Origin: an uncultured Azospirillum sp. | GTDB lineage: Bacteria > Pseudomonadota > Alphaproteobacteria > Azospirillales > Azospirillaceae | Direction: 5' to 3' | Assembly: GCF_946480385.1 (NCBI RefSeq) | Contig: NZ_CAMLJP010000068.1 | Location: 1 to 34,905 of the forward strand | Length of the DNA: 34,905 nucleotides | In this document: positions 1 to 7,431 of the stretch, piece after piece | Numbering within the stretch: position 1 is the stretch's first letter | Layout of the letters: the number at the start of each line of letters is the position of its first letter | Made by a program: the position numbers and the translations under genes | The notes under the pieces: generated by a model | Database searches by the model: none | Told to the model about the DNA's origin: nothing | Seen by the model: only the letters and a program-made list of their open reading frames with translations

Positions 1-12
1 ACTGGGAGGCAA

Positions 13-40
13 GGGCGCGCGAGTGATCGCGCGCCCTTTT
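13..40 (+). terminator. Rho-independent terminator of a gene left of the window
   Basis: A perfect 10-bp GC-rich stem (13-22 with 27-36) closes a GTGA loop and is followed on the plus strand by TTTT at 37-40. It most likely ends a plus-strand gene left of the window. The minus-strand reading has only TTG after the stem, so it would be a weaker terminator for the gene at 62-472, although that gene ends only 22 bases away and may share it. Confidence 0.7.
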
Positions 41-61
41 CCGTTGTCGGAATAGCGAAGG

Positions 62-472
62 TCAGCGGGTCGTGCTGCCGGTGCCCGTCGAGGAACCACC
101 CGTCGAGCCGCCCATGGAACCTGACGGCTGCTGCGTGCCGACCGGGCCGTCGGAGCCGGTGCCCATCGAGCCGCTGTTGCCCGTGCTGTTGCCGCCCATG
201 CCGTTGGTCGAACTGGAGGAGCCCGAGCCGGTCATCAATCCGCTGCCCTTGGAAGAGCCGCTGGTCGCACCGCTGTTGCTGTCGACGCCGCCCATGCTGC
301 CGCAACCCAGCTGGTTGTTGGAGGTGCAGGGCGGATTGGTCTGGTTGGCGTTGGTGCTTGGACCGGCACTGGTCGCAGCGGGGCTGCCGGAGATGGAGCC
401 GCTGCTGTCGGCGAAGGCCGGGGCGGCCATCAGGGCGAGAGCGGCGGCGGTGCCGATCATCAGGCTCTTCAT
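62..472 (-). CDS. Secreted Gly/Ser/Thr-rich low-complexity protein
   Basis: This is a 136-residue protein of unknown function. The first 21 residues form a clear Sec signal peptide: MKSL, a hydrophobic Ala/Leu stretch, then AFA before the likely cleavage site. The mature part is almost wholly Gly, Ser, Thr, Asn and Met in loose repeats such as SMGG and TGS, with only two cysteines (about residues 49 and 57) that could form one disulfide. It has no recognisable domain and is predicted to be disordered. The ATG is preceded by AAAGGA at good spacing, which supports this start. The terminator of the response regulator at 635-670 lies upstream, so this gene is probably transcribed alone. Low-complexity proteins of this kind are common in Azospirillum-like genomes, and none has a role I can name. 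Confidence 0.75.
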   Translation of the reverse strand: MKSLMIGTAAALALMAAPAFADSSGSISGSPAATSAGPSTNANQTNPPCTSNNQLGCGSMGGVDSNSGATSGSSKGSGLMTGSGSSSSTNGMGGNSTGNSGSMGTGSDGPVGTQQPSGSMGGSTGGSSTGTGSTTR

Positions 473-617
473 GACGTGTCCTTTCGCTGTGCATGCCCGT
501 CGACGCCGGTCTGTCGGCGGCCGGGCTGCTGTTGGCTGGAAACATCGAAATTCGTGGGCGGAGCCGGGGTCGTCTCCGTCATCCAGTCAACCAACAGCAG
601 CAGTCGGCAATCATTGC

Positions 618-670
618 GCGGGCGTCTCGCCCGCAAAAAGAGAACGCCCGCCGATGGGCGGGCGTTCTCT
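618..670 (-). terminator. Strong Rho-independent terminator of the response regulator
   Basis: On the minus strand a perfect 14-bp stem (657-670 with 639-652, four-base loop) runs into five T residues (complement of 635-639). This is 25 bases after the response-regulator stop codon. A second 7-bp hairpin with a 3-base loop (618-634) follows directly, giving a tandem arrangement. Confidence 0.9.
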
Positions 671-695
671 GGGGACGATGCGCCAGGGTGGACCG

Positions 696-1157
696 TCAGG
701 CCGTGCGTGCCTTGGGCAGGTTGCCGGCGCTCAGGCTGGCGGTGGTGGCGACGGAGCCGTGGAAGATTTCCAGCGCAGCCGGCGTGGAAGACGGCCGCAG
801 GCCACCCAGGATTTCACCCGCCGCGCCGACGGCCTGCACCAGCGCATCCGGCATCACCGGCTTGCGCAGCAGGCCCATGGCGAATTGGCGGGCTTCGGCC
901 GCATGGTGGTCGAAACCGGTCATCAGCAACGACGGAACACCGTTTTCCTCCCACAGCCGGCGGGCGAGCACCAGACCGTTCTCTCCACCGGCGAGATTGA
1001 CGTCGACCAGCGCCAGGTCGGGACATTCGCGGGCACCGACCCGCGCGGCCTTCGCGGCATCGCGCAGGGGTCCAACCACGGTATAGCCCGCATTCTCCAG
1101 AACGGCCTTCACGGCCGGACCGATCAGCGGATCGTCCTCGACGACAAGCAACTTCAA
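696..1157 (-). CDS. Single-domain response regulator (CheY-like receiver)
   Basis: A 153-residue receiver protein with no output domain. It has the acidic pair E7/D8-D9, phospho-acceptor D52 in LALVDVNL, the switch threonine T80 in LLMTGF and the conserved lysine K99 followed by proline. About 35 residues after the receiver fold form a short, Ala/Ser-rich tail without a DNA-binding motif. It should act by protein-protein contact or as a phosphate sink. The start is taken as TTG at 1157: the receiver fold begins there, an AGGGAG Shine-Dalgarno lies 9 bases upstream, and no in-frame ATG lies nearby. A longer frame reaches 1625, but it runs through the promoter region and the small gene at 1386 and is not believed. 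No histidine kinase is adjacent. The upstream region has a possible EcfG-type promoter, and a strong terminator follows. Confidence 0.88.
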   Translation of the reverse strand: MKLLVVEDDPLIGPAVKAVLENAGYTVVGPLRDAAKAARVGARECPDLALVDVNLAGGENGLVLARRLWEENGVPSLLMTGFDHHAAEARQFAMGLLRKPVMPDALVQAVGAAGEILGGLRPSSTPAALEIFHGSVATTASLSAGNLPKARTA

Positions 1158-1240
1158 GACGGCATGCTCCCTTGATTGACGGTGCGGGCTTATAGCCCGT
1201 CCCGTCCGGTTTTCGAAGCGCGTTCGGCTCCGATCAACTG

Positions 1241-1265
1241 AACCGCCCATGTTTGTCGCGGTTCC
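1241..1265 (-). promoter_or_regulatory. Possible EcfG-type (general stress sigma) promoter
   Basis: On the minus strand GGAAC (1265-1261) is followed after 16 bases by GGTT (1244-1241). The alphaproteobacterial EcfG consensus is GGAAC, 16-17 bases, CGTT, so one core base differs. The expected start of transcription would leave a leader of about 75 bases before the response-regulator TTG codon. Confidence 0.35.
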
Positions 1266-1283
1266 GCTCCGTTCAAGAGGTCT

Positions 1284-1298
1284 AAGGGGTACCCCCTT
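1284..1298. repeat. Short GC-rich inverted repeat in a divergent promoter region
   Basis: AAGGGG and CCCCTT flank a TAC spacer, forming a perfect 6-bp palindrome. The pentamer GGGTA occurs at 1287-1291 and again at 1301-1305. It sits between the divergent response regulator and the small gene at 1386, so it may be a regulator site. No family is assigned. Confidence 0.3.
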
Positions 1299-1385
1299 GC
1301 GGGTATGCCGCCTCACTGAACGTCCGGCTTGGAAACATACACCATTGCAGCGTGTTTTACCCGGACGCGAGAGAGGAAAAATGCA

Positions 1386-1604
1386 ATGACTTTCGTTGAA
1401 CTGACCGATACGACCGGGGACTCCGTTCTGGTGAATCCAATCGCGGTCGCCTATCTGCGTGCGACTGCGGACGGCGGCACCGAACTCCATTTCTCCGGCC
1501 GGGCGGAGCCGCTGCGGCTGCCGGACGCGCCGTCCGACGTCGCCCGCGCCCTGGAAAACGCCGCACCCACCCCGCCCGATCCTACCCTGTCGTTGCTGGC
1601 CTGA
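1386..1604 (+). CDS. Small 72-residue protein of unknown function, loosely FlbD-like
   Basis: The protein begins MTFVELTDTTG and has three predicted beta strands: FVELT, VLVNPIAVAYLRA and TELHFS. A proline-bend and the amphipathic helix SDVARALENA follow, then a Pro-rich end. The ATG at 1386 is chosen over the in-frame ATG at 1329 because GAGAGG lies 9 bases before it. The pattern of an opening strand, an NP..I motif, a second strand with a Gly turn and a short C-terminal helix resembles the FlbD/PF06289 small-protein pattern. This is a shape comparison only, and I would not transfer a flagellar function. It has no signal peptide or membrane segment and is likely a cytosolic monocistronic gene. 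Only 26 bases separate it from the convergent hydratase gene. Confidence 0.6.
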   Translation: MTFVELTDTTGDSVLVNPIAVAYLRATADGGTELHFSGRAEPLRLPDAPSDVARALENAAPTPPDPTLSLLA

Positions 1605-1630
1605 CGATAAGCTCAGCCGTGGCATTGTCT

Positions 1631-2410
1631 TCAGCGGGGGTAGCTCGGCGCGCGCTTCTCGAAGAAGGCGGTGATGCCCTCCGCCGCTTCCGCCCCATGC
1701 AGGGCCTCGACGAAGAAGGCGGCCTCACGGTCGAGCTGATCGTCGGGCGCGCCGAAGCCGCTCTCGATCAGCCGCTTGGCCCGGCCGATGGCGAGCGTCG
1801 GCCCCTCGGCCAGCCGCTCCGCCCAGGCCAGGGCTTCGGCAAGCGCGGTGCCGGGCGCCACCACCCGGTTGACGATGGCGAGCTGGGCCAGCCGTGCCGC
1901 GCCGATCTTGCCGCCCTCGAACATGATCTCGGCCGCCAGCTGCGGCGTCGCCGCACGGGCGAGGAATGCCGACGCGCCACCGTCCGGGTTCAGTCCGACC
2001 TTCACATAAGCCAGCGTGAACACCGCATCCTCCGCCGCGACGATCAGGTCGCAGCCGAGCGCGACGGAGAAGCCGGCTCCGGCGGCGGCCCCCTCGACGG
2101 CTGCGATCACGGGCTTCGGGCAGGCGCGCATGGCGCGGGTCCAGCCATGGAAGCGCTCCAGGCTGGCGCGGGTCACCTCCGGATCGGCCTTGGCGTTGCC
2201 GAGCAGCCGGCCCAGATTGCCGCCGGAACAGAAACTGCCATTGGCCCCGGTCAGCACGATGGCGCCCACGCCCGGATCCTCGGCCGCCCGGGTCAGCGCG
2301 TCGCGGGCGGCGGTCATCATCTCCGGCCCCAGCGCGTTCTTGGTGGCGGCATCGTCCATCGTCAGCACCATCACGCGACCTTGGCGCGCGATGGTCAATT
2401 GTCCGCTCAT
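1631..2410 (-). CDS. Enoyl-CoA hydratase/isomerase (PaaG/BadK-like)
   Basis: A 259-residue crotonase-fold protein, the usual family length, acting on acyl-CoA in the cytoplasm. Oxyanion-hole segments are visible at FCSGGNL (60-66) and GAAAGAG (107-113). The glutamate normally found after the second segment is replaced by serine (AGFSVAL). The position of the second catalytic acid reads GLNPDGG with D143. That Asp-only pattern is typical of PaaG-type isomerases and related alicyclic or aromatic-acid enzymes rather than short-chain hydratases. It is the last gene of the nine-gene operon. Its ATG overlaps the thioesterase stop by four bases (ATGA), and GGGAGGGG precedes it. The step is probably hydration or double-bond shift of the enoyl-CoA made by the upstream dehydrogenase. 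The substrate is not known. Confidence 0.88.
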   Translation of the reverse strand: MSGQLTIARQGRVMVLTMDDAATKNALGPEMMTAARDALTRAAEDPGVGAIVLTGANGSFCSGGNLGRLLGNAKADPEVTRASLERFHGWTRAMRACPKPVIAAVEGAAAGAGFSVALGCDLIVAAEDAVFTLAYVKVGLNPDGGASAFLARAATPQLAAEIMFEGGKIGAARLAQLAIVNRVVAPGTALAEALAWAERLAEGPTLAIGRAKRLIESGFGAPDDQLDREAAFFVEALHGAEAAEGITAFFEKRAPSYPR

Positions 2411-2850
2411 AGCTCGGTCCCCTCCCGGTTTTCGCTGCCCGGCCGGTATTTGAACATGCCTTCCGACGTGGCGATCAGGACACCGGTGTCGCCATGGCGG
2501 AGTTCCGCCGCCACCCCAACGATCTTGCGCCCGCCGCCGCGCAGCCGGCCGGTGGCGACCAGCCTACCGGTGCGCGCCTGCCCCAGGAAGCTGGTCGACA
2601 GCGACAGCGTCACCACCCGCCGCACCCGGCCGGGAAGGGGACAGTATGTTGCCGAAAATCCGGAAACCGTGTCCAAAAGCGTCGTCATGACCCCGCCATG
2701 GACGACGCCGGCCCGGTTCAGGTGACGCTCGTCGATGGCCATGGTGAGTTCCGCCGCCCCTTCCTCCCAGCGACTCAAGGCGTAGCCCAGCAGGCGCTGG
2801 AAACCGGATTCCGGCTCCCCGTTCAGCAGATCGTCCATACCCTGTTCCAT
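2407..2850 (-). CDS. PaaI-family hotdog-fold acyl-CoA thioesterase
   Basis: A 147-residue hotdog thioesterase. The family motif is present as NRAGVVHGGVMTTLLDTVSG (about residues 45-64). HGGV forms the substrate-side loop, and D61 is at the position of the catalytic acid in PaaI-type enzymes. The chain ends in the usual strand pair (VGVAAELRHGDTGVLIA, then EGMFKY). It probably hydrolyses dead-end or over-accumulated CoA thioesters in the same pathway, recycling CoA. The start overlaps the livF stop as TGATG, so translation is likely coupled. A second ATG four codons later (2838) is possible. An upstream frame that remains open through livF is not part of the protein. The stop overlaps the hydratase ATG. 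Confidence 0.88.
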   Translation of the reverse strand: MEQGMDDLLNGEPESGFQRLLGYALSRWEEGAAELTMAIDERHLNRAGVVHGGVMTTLLDTVSGFSATYCPLPGRVRRVVTLSLSTSFLGQARTGRLVATGRLRGGGRKIVGVAAELRHGDTGVLIATSEGMFKYRPGSENREGTEL

Positions 2851-3572
2851 CACGCGGCTGTTTCGTGTGCGAAGTAAAGCGCGTGCAGGCGCTCCAGGTC
2901 CACCCGGTCGCCGCGTTCGGACAGCACCACCTTGCCCGATTGCATCAGATAGACGTGGTCGGCGATCTTCAGGGCGCGGCTGGTGTTCTGCTCCACCAGC
3001 AGGATGGTCAGCCCTTCCGCCCGCAGCCGGGCCAGGATGCGGAAGATCTCGTCCACCACCACGGGGGCGAGGCCCAGCGACGGCTCGTCGATCAGGCAGA
3101 CGCGCGGCTGCTCCATCAGGCCGCGGCCGATGGCGAGCATCTGCGCCTCGCCGCCCGACAGGGTGCCGGCGATCTGGCTGCGCCGTTCCGCCAGCCGGGG
3201 GAACATGTCCATGACCATCGCCTTGTTGCGCTTCCAGTCCTTGCGGCAGCCGCGCGGGAAGGCGCCCATCATCAGGTTGTCCTCCACCGTCATGTCGGGG
3301 AAGATCATCCGGCCTTCCGGGATCATCACCACCCCGTCGGCCACCCGGTCCCAGGTCTTCACCGCCTTGCGGCTCTGTCCGTCGACGCGGATGTCGCCCG
3401 CGGTGGCGGGCACCAGCCCCATGATGGCGCGCAGCAGCGTGGTCTTGCCGGCGCCGTTCGGGCCGACGATCACCGTGGTCTTGCCGGTCTCCACCGACAG
3501 CGAGACGTCCCACAGCACGTTGATCGCGCCATAGCCGGCCCGAAGCGTCAGGATGTCGAGCGCGTTGGTCAT
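2850..3572 (-). CDS. livF: Branched-chain amino-acid type ABC transporter ATPase LivF
   Basis: A 240-residue ABC ATPase of the LivF type. Walker A is GPNGAGKT (37-44), the signature is LSGGE (138-142), Walker B is VCLIDEP (158-164), and the H-loop position reads LLVEQN. A Gln in place of His is normal for LivF. It pairs with LivG to drive uptake through LivH/LivM. It sits fifth from the end of a run of liv and acyl-CoA genes with four-base ATGA overlap to livG, and GGAGG lies just before its ATG. In this operon the cargo is more likely a carboxylic acid than a branched-chain amino acid, because CoA ligase and dehydrogenase genes flank the transporter. That reading is an inference from context. 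Confidence 0.93.
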   Translation of the reverse strand: MTNALDILTLRAGYGAINVLWDVSLSVETGKTTVIVGPNGAGKTTLLRAIMGLVPATAGDIRVDGQSRKAVKTWDRVADGVVMIPEGRMIFPDMTVEDNLMMGAFPRGCRKDWKRNKAMVMDMFPRLAERRSQIAGTLSGGEAQMLAIGRGLMEQPRVCLIDEPSLGLAPVVVDEIFRILARLRAEGLTILLVEQNTSRALKIADHVYLMQSGKVVLSERGDRVDLERLHALYFAHETAA

Positions 3573-4294
3573 GACGCCTCCGCAAGTGTGGTTTCGCCGG
3601 TGTAGCTGCGGATCACCTCCGGGTCGCGGAACACCGCGTCGGGGGAGCCGTCGGCGATGATCTGGCCGAAATTCAGCACCAGCACCCGCGGGCAGAGCGC
3701 CGCGATGGTGGCGATGTCATGCTCGATGATGACCATGGCGAGGCGGTATCGGTCGCGCACCGCCGCAAGCCGTTCCATGAAGGCGCGCTTGCTGCTGGTC
3801 TCCAGCCCGGCCAGCACCTCGTCGAGCAGCAGCAGGCTGGGTTCGGTCGCCAGGGCCTTGCCGACCTCCAGCGCCTTGTGCTCGGTCAGGGCCAGTTCGG
3901 TGGTGGCGTCGCGGTCGGCCTTGTCGCGCAGGTTCAGGATGTCGAGGATCTCGTCGATCCGCTTCGGGTCCTTCTTTCCGGCGCCGAAGCGCTGGGCGAC
4001 CAGCAGGTTCTCCCGCACCGTGCAATGGCCGAAGGGGCGCGGGATCTGGAAGCTGCGGCCAATGCCGAGCCGCGCCCGCTTCCATTCCGGCAGTTTCAGC
4101 AGCGAGGTGCCGCGGAAGTCGAGCCGGCCGGCGGTCGGCCGCACCACGCCGGAGATGACGTTGAACAGCGTCGTCTTGCCGGCGCCGTTCGGACCGACCA
4201 GACCGATGCTCTCCCCTTCAGCGACGGAGAAGCTGGCGCTCTTCAGCGCCTGGACGCCGCCGAAATTGACCTGGACGCCTTCAAGCGTGAGCAT
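3569..4294 (-). CDS. livG: Branched-chain amino-acid type ABC transporter ATPase LivG, variant signature
   Basis: A 241-residue LivG-type ATPase. Walker A (GPNGAGKT, 34-41), Q-loop region, Walker B (LLLLDE, 154-159) and the H-loop histidine (IIEHD, H192) are intact. The ABC signature is unusual: where LSGGQ or LSYGQ is expected the chain reads LALTEHK (134-140), and Walker B is followed by V instead of P (DEVLAGLE). A subfamily of LivG proteins attached to carboxylate-type Liv systems carries comparable LTLA..K signatures, so this is a lineage trait rather than decay. LivF keeps a normal signature, so the heterodimer would have one canonical and one degenerate site. The start overlaps the end of livM by 14 bases, and AAGGAGA precedes the ATG. 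Confidence 0.92.
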   Translation of the reverse strand: MLTLEGVQVNFGGVQALKSASFSVAEGESIGLVGPNGAGKTTLFNVISGVVRPTAGRLDFRGTSLLKLPEWKRARLGIGRSFQIPRPFGHCTVRENLLVAQRFGAGKKDPKRIDEILDILNLRDKADRDATTELALTEHKALEVGKALATEPSLLLLDEVLAGLETSSKRAFMERLAAVRDRYRLAMVIIEHDIATIAALCPRVLVLNFGQIIADGSPDAVFRDPEVIRSYTGETTLAEAS

Positions 4295-5252
4295 GGCGGT
4301 TCTCCTTCACCGGGCGGCGGCGCAAGGCCGGCATCAACCCGCCGGGGCTGAACAGGATCATGGCGCAGAGCAGCACGCCGAGGATCATCTGGTGGCCGTG
4401 CGGCAGGATCGGCTTGAACAGCAACTGGTCGACCAGATAGATCGCCAGCGCGCCCACCACCGGACCCCACACCGTGCGGTAGCCGCCGAAGATCGCCGCT
4501 GCGATGGGCAGCACGGTCCAGCCGCTGGAGAAGGCGTAGTCGGGGTCGAGGAAGCTGATGAAATGGGCGTTGAAGGCGCCGACCACCCCGGTGATGAAGG
4601 CCGACAGCACCAGCATCGCCGCCTTGAGGTGCGTGCTGGGCACGCCGACGACGCGGGTCGCCACCTCGGTGTCGTGCATCGCCTTCAGCGCGAGACCCCA
4701 GGTGCTGCGCCGGACGGCGTCATAGGCGAGCGCCGCCAGCACCACGATGGTCAGGATGATGAGGTAGCCGCCCATCTTCTCGCCGAATTCGAAGCCCAGC
4801 ACGGTGGGAAAGCGCGGGATCGACAGCAGCCCGCCGGCGCCGCCGGTGACCGCGGTCATCTCCGTCGCCAGAATCTGGAAGATGTGGGCGTAGGCGAGGA
4901 TGGCGAGGGCGAAATAGGGGCCGCGCAGCCGCAGCGCCGGCAGCATGGCGATGGAGGACACAGCGGCCCCCACCCCGCCCAGCAGCATGGATGCTGCGAC
5001 CGGCACCCCCAGCTTCATCGCCAGCACGGCCGAGGTGTAGGAGCCGACCCCGAAGAAGGCGGCATGCCCGAAGCTGACCATGCCGCCGAGATTGCCCAGC
5101 AGCGCCCAGGCCACCGCCACGCCGGCGATGGTCAGCGCCGCCACGATCAGCCCCAGCACATAGGCGTTGCCGCCGAACAGAAGCGGGACGCCGACATAGG
5201 CGATAGCAAGGGCGGCGATCAGAACGATGCGGTTCATGAGAGTCGTGGTCAT
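4281..5252 (-). CDS. livM: Liv-type ABC transporter permease LivM
   Basis: A 323-residue inner-membrane permease with about nine hydrophobic segments. It includes the conserved LivM stretch GNLGGMVSFGHAAFFGVGSY near residue 55 and the cytoplasmic EAA-like region around ALKAMHDTEVATRVVGV, which contacts the ATPases. The start at 5252 overlaps the livH stop as ATGA and has GGGAGGG upstream. A second in-frame ATG at 5237 is possible. The frame stays open further upstream through livH, but that part has no permease character. With LivH it forms the channel of the uptake system. E. coli LivM has an extra N-terminal extension that is absent here, as in many alphaproteobacterial Liv systems. Confidence 0.92.
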   Translation of the reverse strand: MTTTLMNRIVLIAALAIAYVGVPLLFGGNAYVLGLIVAALTIAGVAVAWALLGNLGGMVSFGHAAFFGVGSYTSAVLAMKLGVPVAASMLLGGVGAAVSSIAMLPALRLRGPYFALAILAYAHIFQILATEMTAVTGGAGGLLSIPRFPTVLGFEFGEKMGGYLIILTIVVLAALAYDAVRRSTWGLALKAMHDTEVATRVVGVPSTHLKAAMLVLSAFITGVVGAFNAHFISFLDPDYAFSSGWTVLPIAAAIFGGYRTVWGPVVGALAIYLVDQLLFKPILPHGHQMILGVLLCAMILFSPGGLMPALRRRPVKENRHAHA

Positions 5253-6127
5253 CGCGCCAGTGCCCTCCCACCGCCGAACAGGCCCGAGGGCGAGACGAAC
5301 AGCACGACCAGGAACAGGATCATTCCCGCCAACTCCTGCAGCGAGGCCGACAGATAGGTGACCGTCAGCGATTCGATGACGCCGATCATGATGGCGCCGA
5401 TCAGCACGCCGGGGATCGACCCCATCCCGGCCAGCACGGTGATGATGAAGGCCTTGACCGTCAGCACATGGCCCAAGGCCGGGAAGACGGTCTTGCCGGT
5501 GTAGATGGCGAAGCCGGCGAAGGTGGCGAGCAATGCGGCGATCAGGAAGGACAGGATCTCGATCTTGCGCGGGTTGACGCCCATCAGCGTCGCCGCCGCC
5601 CGGTTGGACGACAGCGCCCGCACCGCACGCCCCTGCCAGGAATGGTTCAGCCACCACCAGACGCCGGCCATCAGCACCAGCCCGCCGACGAAGGCCGCGA
5701 CCTCCGCGTTCATCGCGAACAGCGTGTCGGCGATCACCATCGAATCCTGGAACCAGGGGTCGGAGGTCGAATGGATGTCGGCCGCCCAGATCGACAGGAT
5801 GGCGTTGGTCAGGATGATCCCCAGCCCGAAGGTCAGGATCAGCGAGTTGATCTCGCGGTCCTGGTGGATGCGGCTGAGCAGCGCGTAGACGATGGCCGAC
5901 GCCGTCCCGACGATCACCAGCGCCACCGGGATCGCCATCACCGGGTTGACGCCATAGTTGGTTTCCGCCGCATAGGCGACATAGGCGGCCAGCAGCACCA
6001 GCTCGCCATGGGCGAGATTGATGACCCGCATGGTGCCGAACACCAGCGCCAGACCGACCGCCACGGTCGCGTAATAGCCGCCGGCGAGCAGGCCCGAGAA
6101 CAGTGCCTGGAGCGTCAGTTCAAGCAT
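5249..6127 (-). CDS. livH: Liv-type ABC transporter permease LivH
   Basis: A 292-residue permease with eight or so membrane segments. Conserved LivH features are LQALFSGLLAGGYYATVAVG at the N terminus, GTMRVINLAHGE (about residue 30) and GRAVRALSSNRAAATLMGVN, the cytoplasmic loop that touches the ATPases. I chose ATG 6127 because the first membrane segment then starts in the usual place. An in-frame ATG at 6166 would add 13 Pro-rich residues, and its only Shine-Dalgarno-like bases lie inside the hairpin at 6167-6193. The stop overlaps livM. It works in the inner membrane with LivM, LivG, LivF and the binding protein encoded just upstream. Confidence 0.92.
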   Translation of the reverse strand: MLELTLQALFSGLLAGGYYATVAVGLALVFGTMRVINLAHGELVLLAAYVAYAAETNYGVNPVMAIPVALVIVGTASAIVYALLSRIHQDREINSLILTFGLGIILTNAILSIWAADIHSTSDPWFQDSMVIADTLFAMNAEVAAFVGGLVLMAGVWWWLNHSWQGRAVRALSSNRAAATLMGVNPRKIEILSFLIAALLATFAGFAIYTGKTVFPALGHVLTVKAFIITVLAGMGSIPGVLIGAIMIGVIESLTVTYLSASLQELAGMILFLVVLFVSPSGLFGGGRALAR

Positions 6128-6166
6128 GGGTGTGCGCCCTGTTGGAGGTGGCGGGGCGGGTTCCAT

Positions 6167-6193
6167 CCCCTCTCCCCGCTAAGGGGAGAGGGG
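6167..6193 (-). promoter_or_regulatory. Perfect 11-bp hairpin between the binding-protein gene and livH
   Basis: A stem of 11 perfect pairs (6167-6177 with 6183-6193) closes a five-base loop, with no T run after it on the minus strand. Stable hairpins after binding-protein genes commonly protect the upstream message or reduce readthrough, giving more binding protein than permease. It could also mask a start at 6166. Confidence 0.6.
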
Positions 6194-6202
6194 TGTACCC
6201 AC

Positions 6203-7381
6203 TCACCACGGCACCGCCGGGAAGTTCATTTTTCCGTTGGCGGCGTCCTTCGGCCAGACCAGGACCACCTTGCCGCCCTGGTGCTGGCCCATGCGGTGGG
6301 TGAAGTTCAGGTTGTCGCCGTTCTTGTCGAAGGTGACGCGGCCGATCAGGGTGTTGGCGTCGGTCTTGCGCAGTTCTTCCGGCAGGCCGCCCTTGCCCAG
6401 CGTCCCGGCCTCGTCGGCACGGACGACGGCGTCGATCAGCAGGCGGGTCTGGACGTAGCCGAACTGGCCCAGATAGTCGGGGTCTTTGTTGAACAGCGTC
6501 TTGTAGGTGGCAGCGAACTCCACCGCCTCCGGCTGGGTGAATTCCACCGGGTAGGGCAGCATGGAGGTGCCGTAGACATTCTCCATCAGGTCGGGGAATT
6601 CCTTGGCCATCTGCGCGGTGGCGAGCGACCAGACGCCGACCATCGCCTTCACCTGCGGCTTCAGCACCTTGGCGGCGCGCAGGATACCGACATAGTCGTT
6701 CTCGTAGCCGACCATGGCGATGACGTCCGGGCGGTCCTGCAGCTTCACCTTGTTCATCAGCGGCTTGAAGTCGCTGGTGGAGCCGTCGAACTCGTGCATG
6801 CCCACGGTGACGCCCTTGCCGGTCAGCGCGGTGTTCACCTGTTTGGCGAGGCTGCTGGTCGCGTCCTTGTTCAGATAGACAATGGAGACCTTCTTGGCGC
6901 CCATGTCCTGCAGCAGGCCGATCATGGCCAGCGCATAGCCGTCGGTGTTGTTGATGCGGAAGAAGGTGGGATAGCCGCGCTGGGTCAGTTCGGGCGCCAC
7001 GCCGCCCGAGGTGATGTAGACCAGCCCGGCCTTCTGCGCCGCTTCCGACGCCGGGCCGATGATGTTGGAGCCGTAGCCGCCGGTGATCGCCACCACCCCG
7101 TCGCCCGCCAGCTTCTCCACCGCCGCGACCGCCTTGGCCGGGGAGGTCTCGTCGTCGATGGTCTCGACCTTGAAGCTGTGCTTGCCGGCATAGCTCTTGT
7201 TGGCCATCTCGATGGCCACGGCGATGCCCTCATGCATGCCCTGGCCGACGCGGGCGAGGCTGCCGGTCAGCGGCAGTTCGGACCCCAGCAGGAACTCCTT
7301 GGCCTGCGCCGCCCCGGCGCCGAGCGCCACCGACAGGGCCAGCGCGGATACGGTTACGAGATTGGCGATCGTCCGGGTCAT
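6203..7381 (-). CDS. Periplasmic binding protein of the Liv-type transporter (LivK/Peripla_BP_6 family)
   Basis: A 392-residue secreted binding protein with the two-lobed type I periplasmic fold. A Sec signal peptide ends in AGAAQA before KEFLLGSELPLTG, the usual first strand of the family. ITGGYGSN and YITSGG give the family's ligand-pocket pattern in the first lobe, and VIAMVGYENDY lies in the second. The start is taken at ATG 7381, not at 7399, because GGGAGGGAA sits directly before it. The gene lies 50 bases after the ligase gene and before the hairpin and livH. It defines the specificity of the transporter. The family binds amino acids, aromatic acids and other carboxylates, and the sequence alone does not say which. 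The company of ligase and dehydrogenase favours a carboxylic acid. Confidence 0.92.
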   Translation of the reverse strand: MTRTIANLVTVSALALSVALGAGAAQAKEFLLGSELPLTGSLARVGQGMHEGIAVAIEMANKSYAGKHSFKVETIDDETSPAKAVAAVEKLAGDGVVAITGGYGSNIIGPASEAAQKAGLVYITSGGVAPELTQRGYPTFFRINNTDGYALAMIGLLQDMGAKKVSIVYLNKDATSSLAKQVNTALTGKGVTVGMHEFDGSTSDFKPLMNKVKLQDRPDVIAMVGYENDYVGILRAAKVLKPQVKAMVGVWSLATAQMAKEFPDLMENVYGTSMLPYPVEFTQPEAVEFAATYKTLFNKDPDYLGQFGYVQTRLLIDAVVRADEAGTLGKGGLPEELRKTDANTLIGRVTFDKNGDNLNFTHRMGQHQGGKVVLVWPKDAANGKMNFPAVPW

Positions 7382-7431
7382 GCTTTCGTTCCCTCCCATG
7401 GACTTTGTTGTTTAGGACTTTGTCGGTTGTT

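Noticed and set aside
1158..1625. N-terminal extension of the response regulator
   Set aside because: The frame is open, but the extra part is low-complexity, crosses a divergent promoter region and overlaps the small gene on the other strand. The receiver fold starts at the TTG codon with a good ribosome-binding site.
3569..4294. livG as a pseudogene because of its odd signature
   Set aside because: The frame is complete, Walker motifs and the H-loop are intact, and similar signatures are seen in a LivG subgroup.
3657..5357. Long plus-strand open frame antisense to the livG/livM region
   Set aside because: It covers conserved Walker and permease motifs on the other strand, shows no domain of its own and has no ribosome-binding site.
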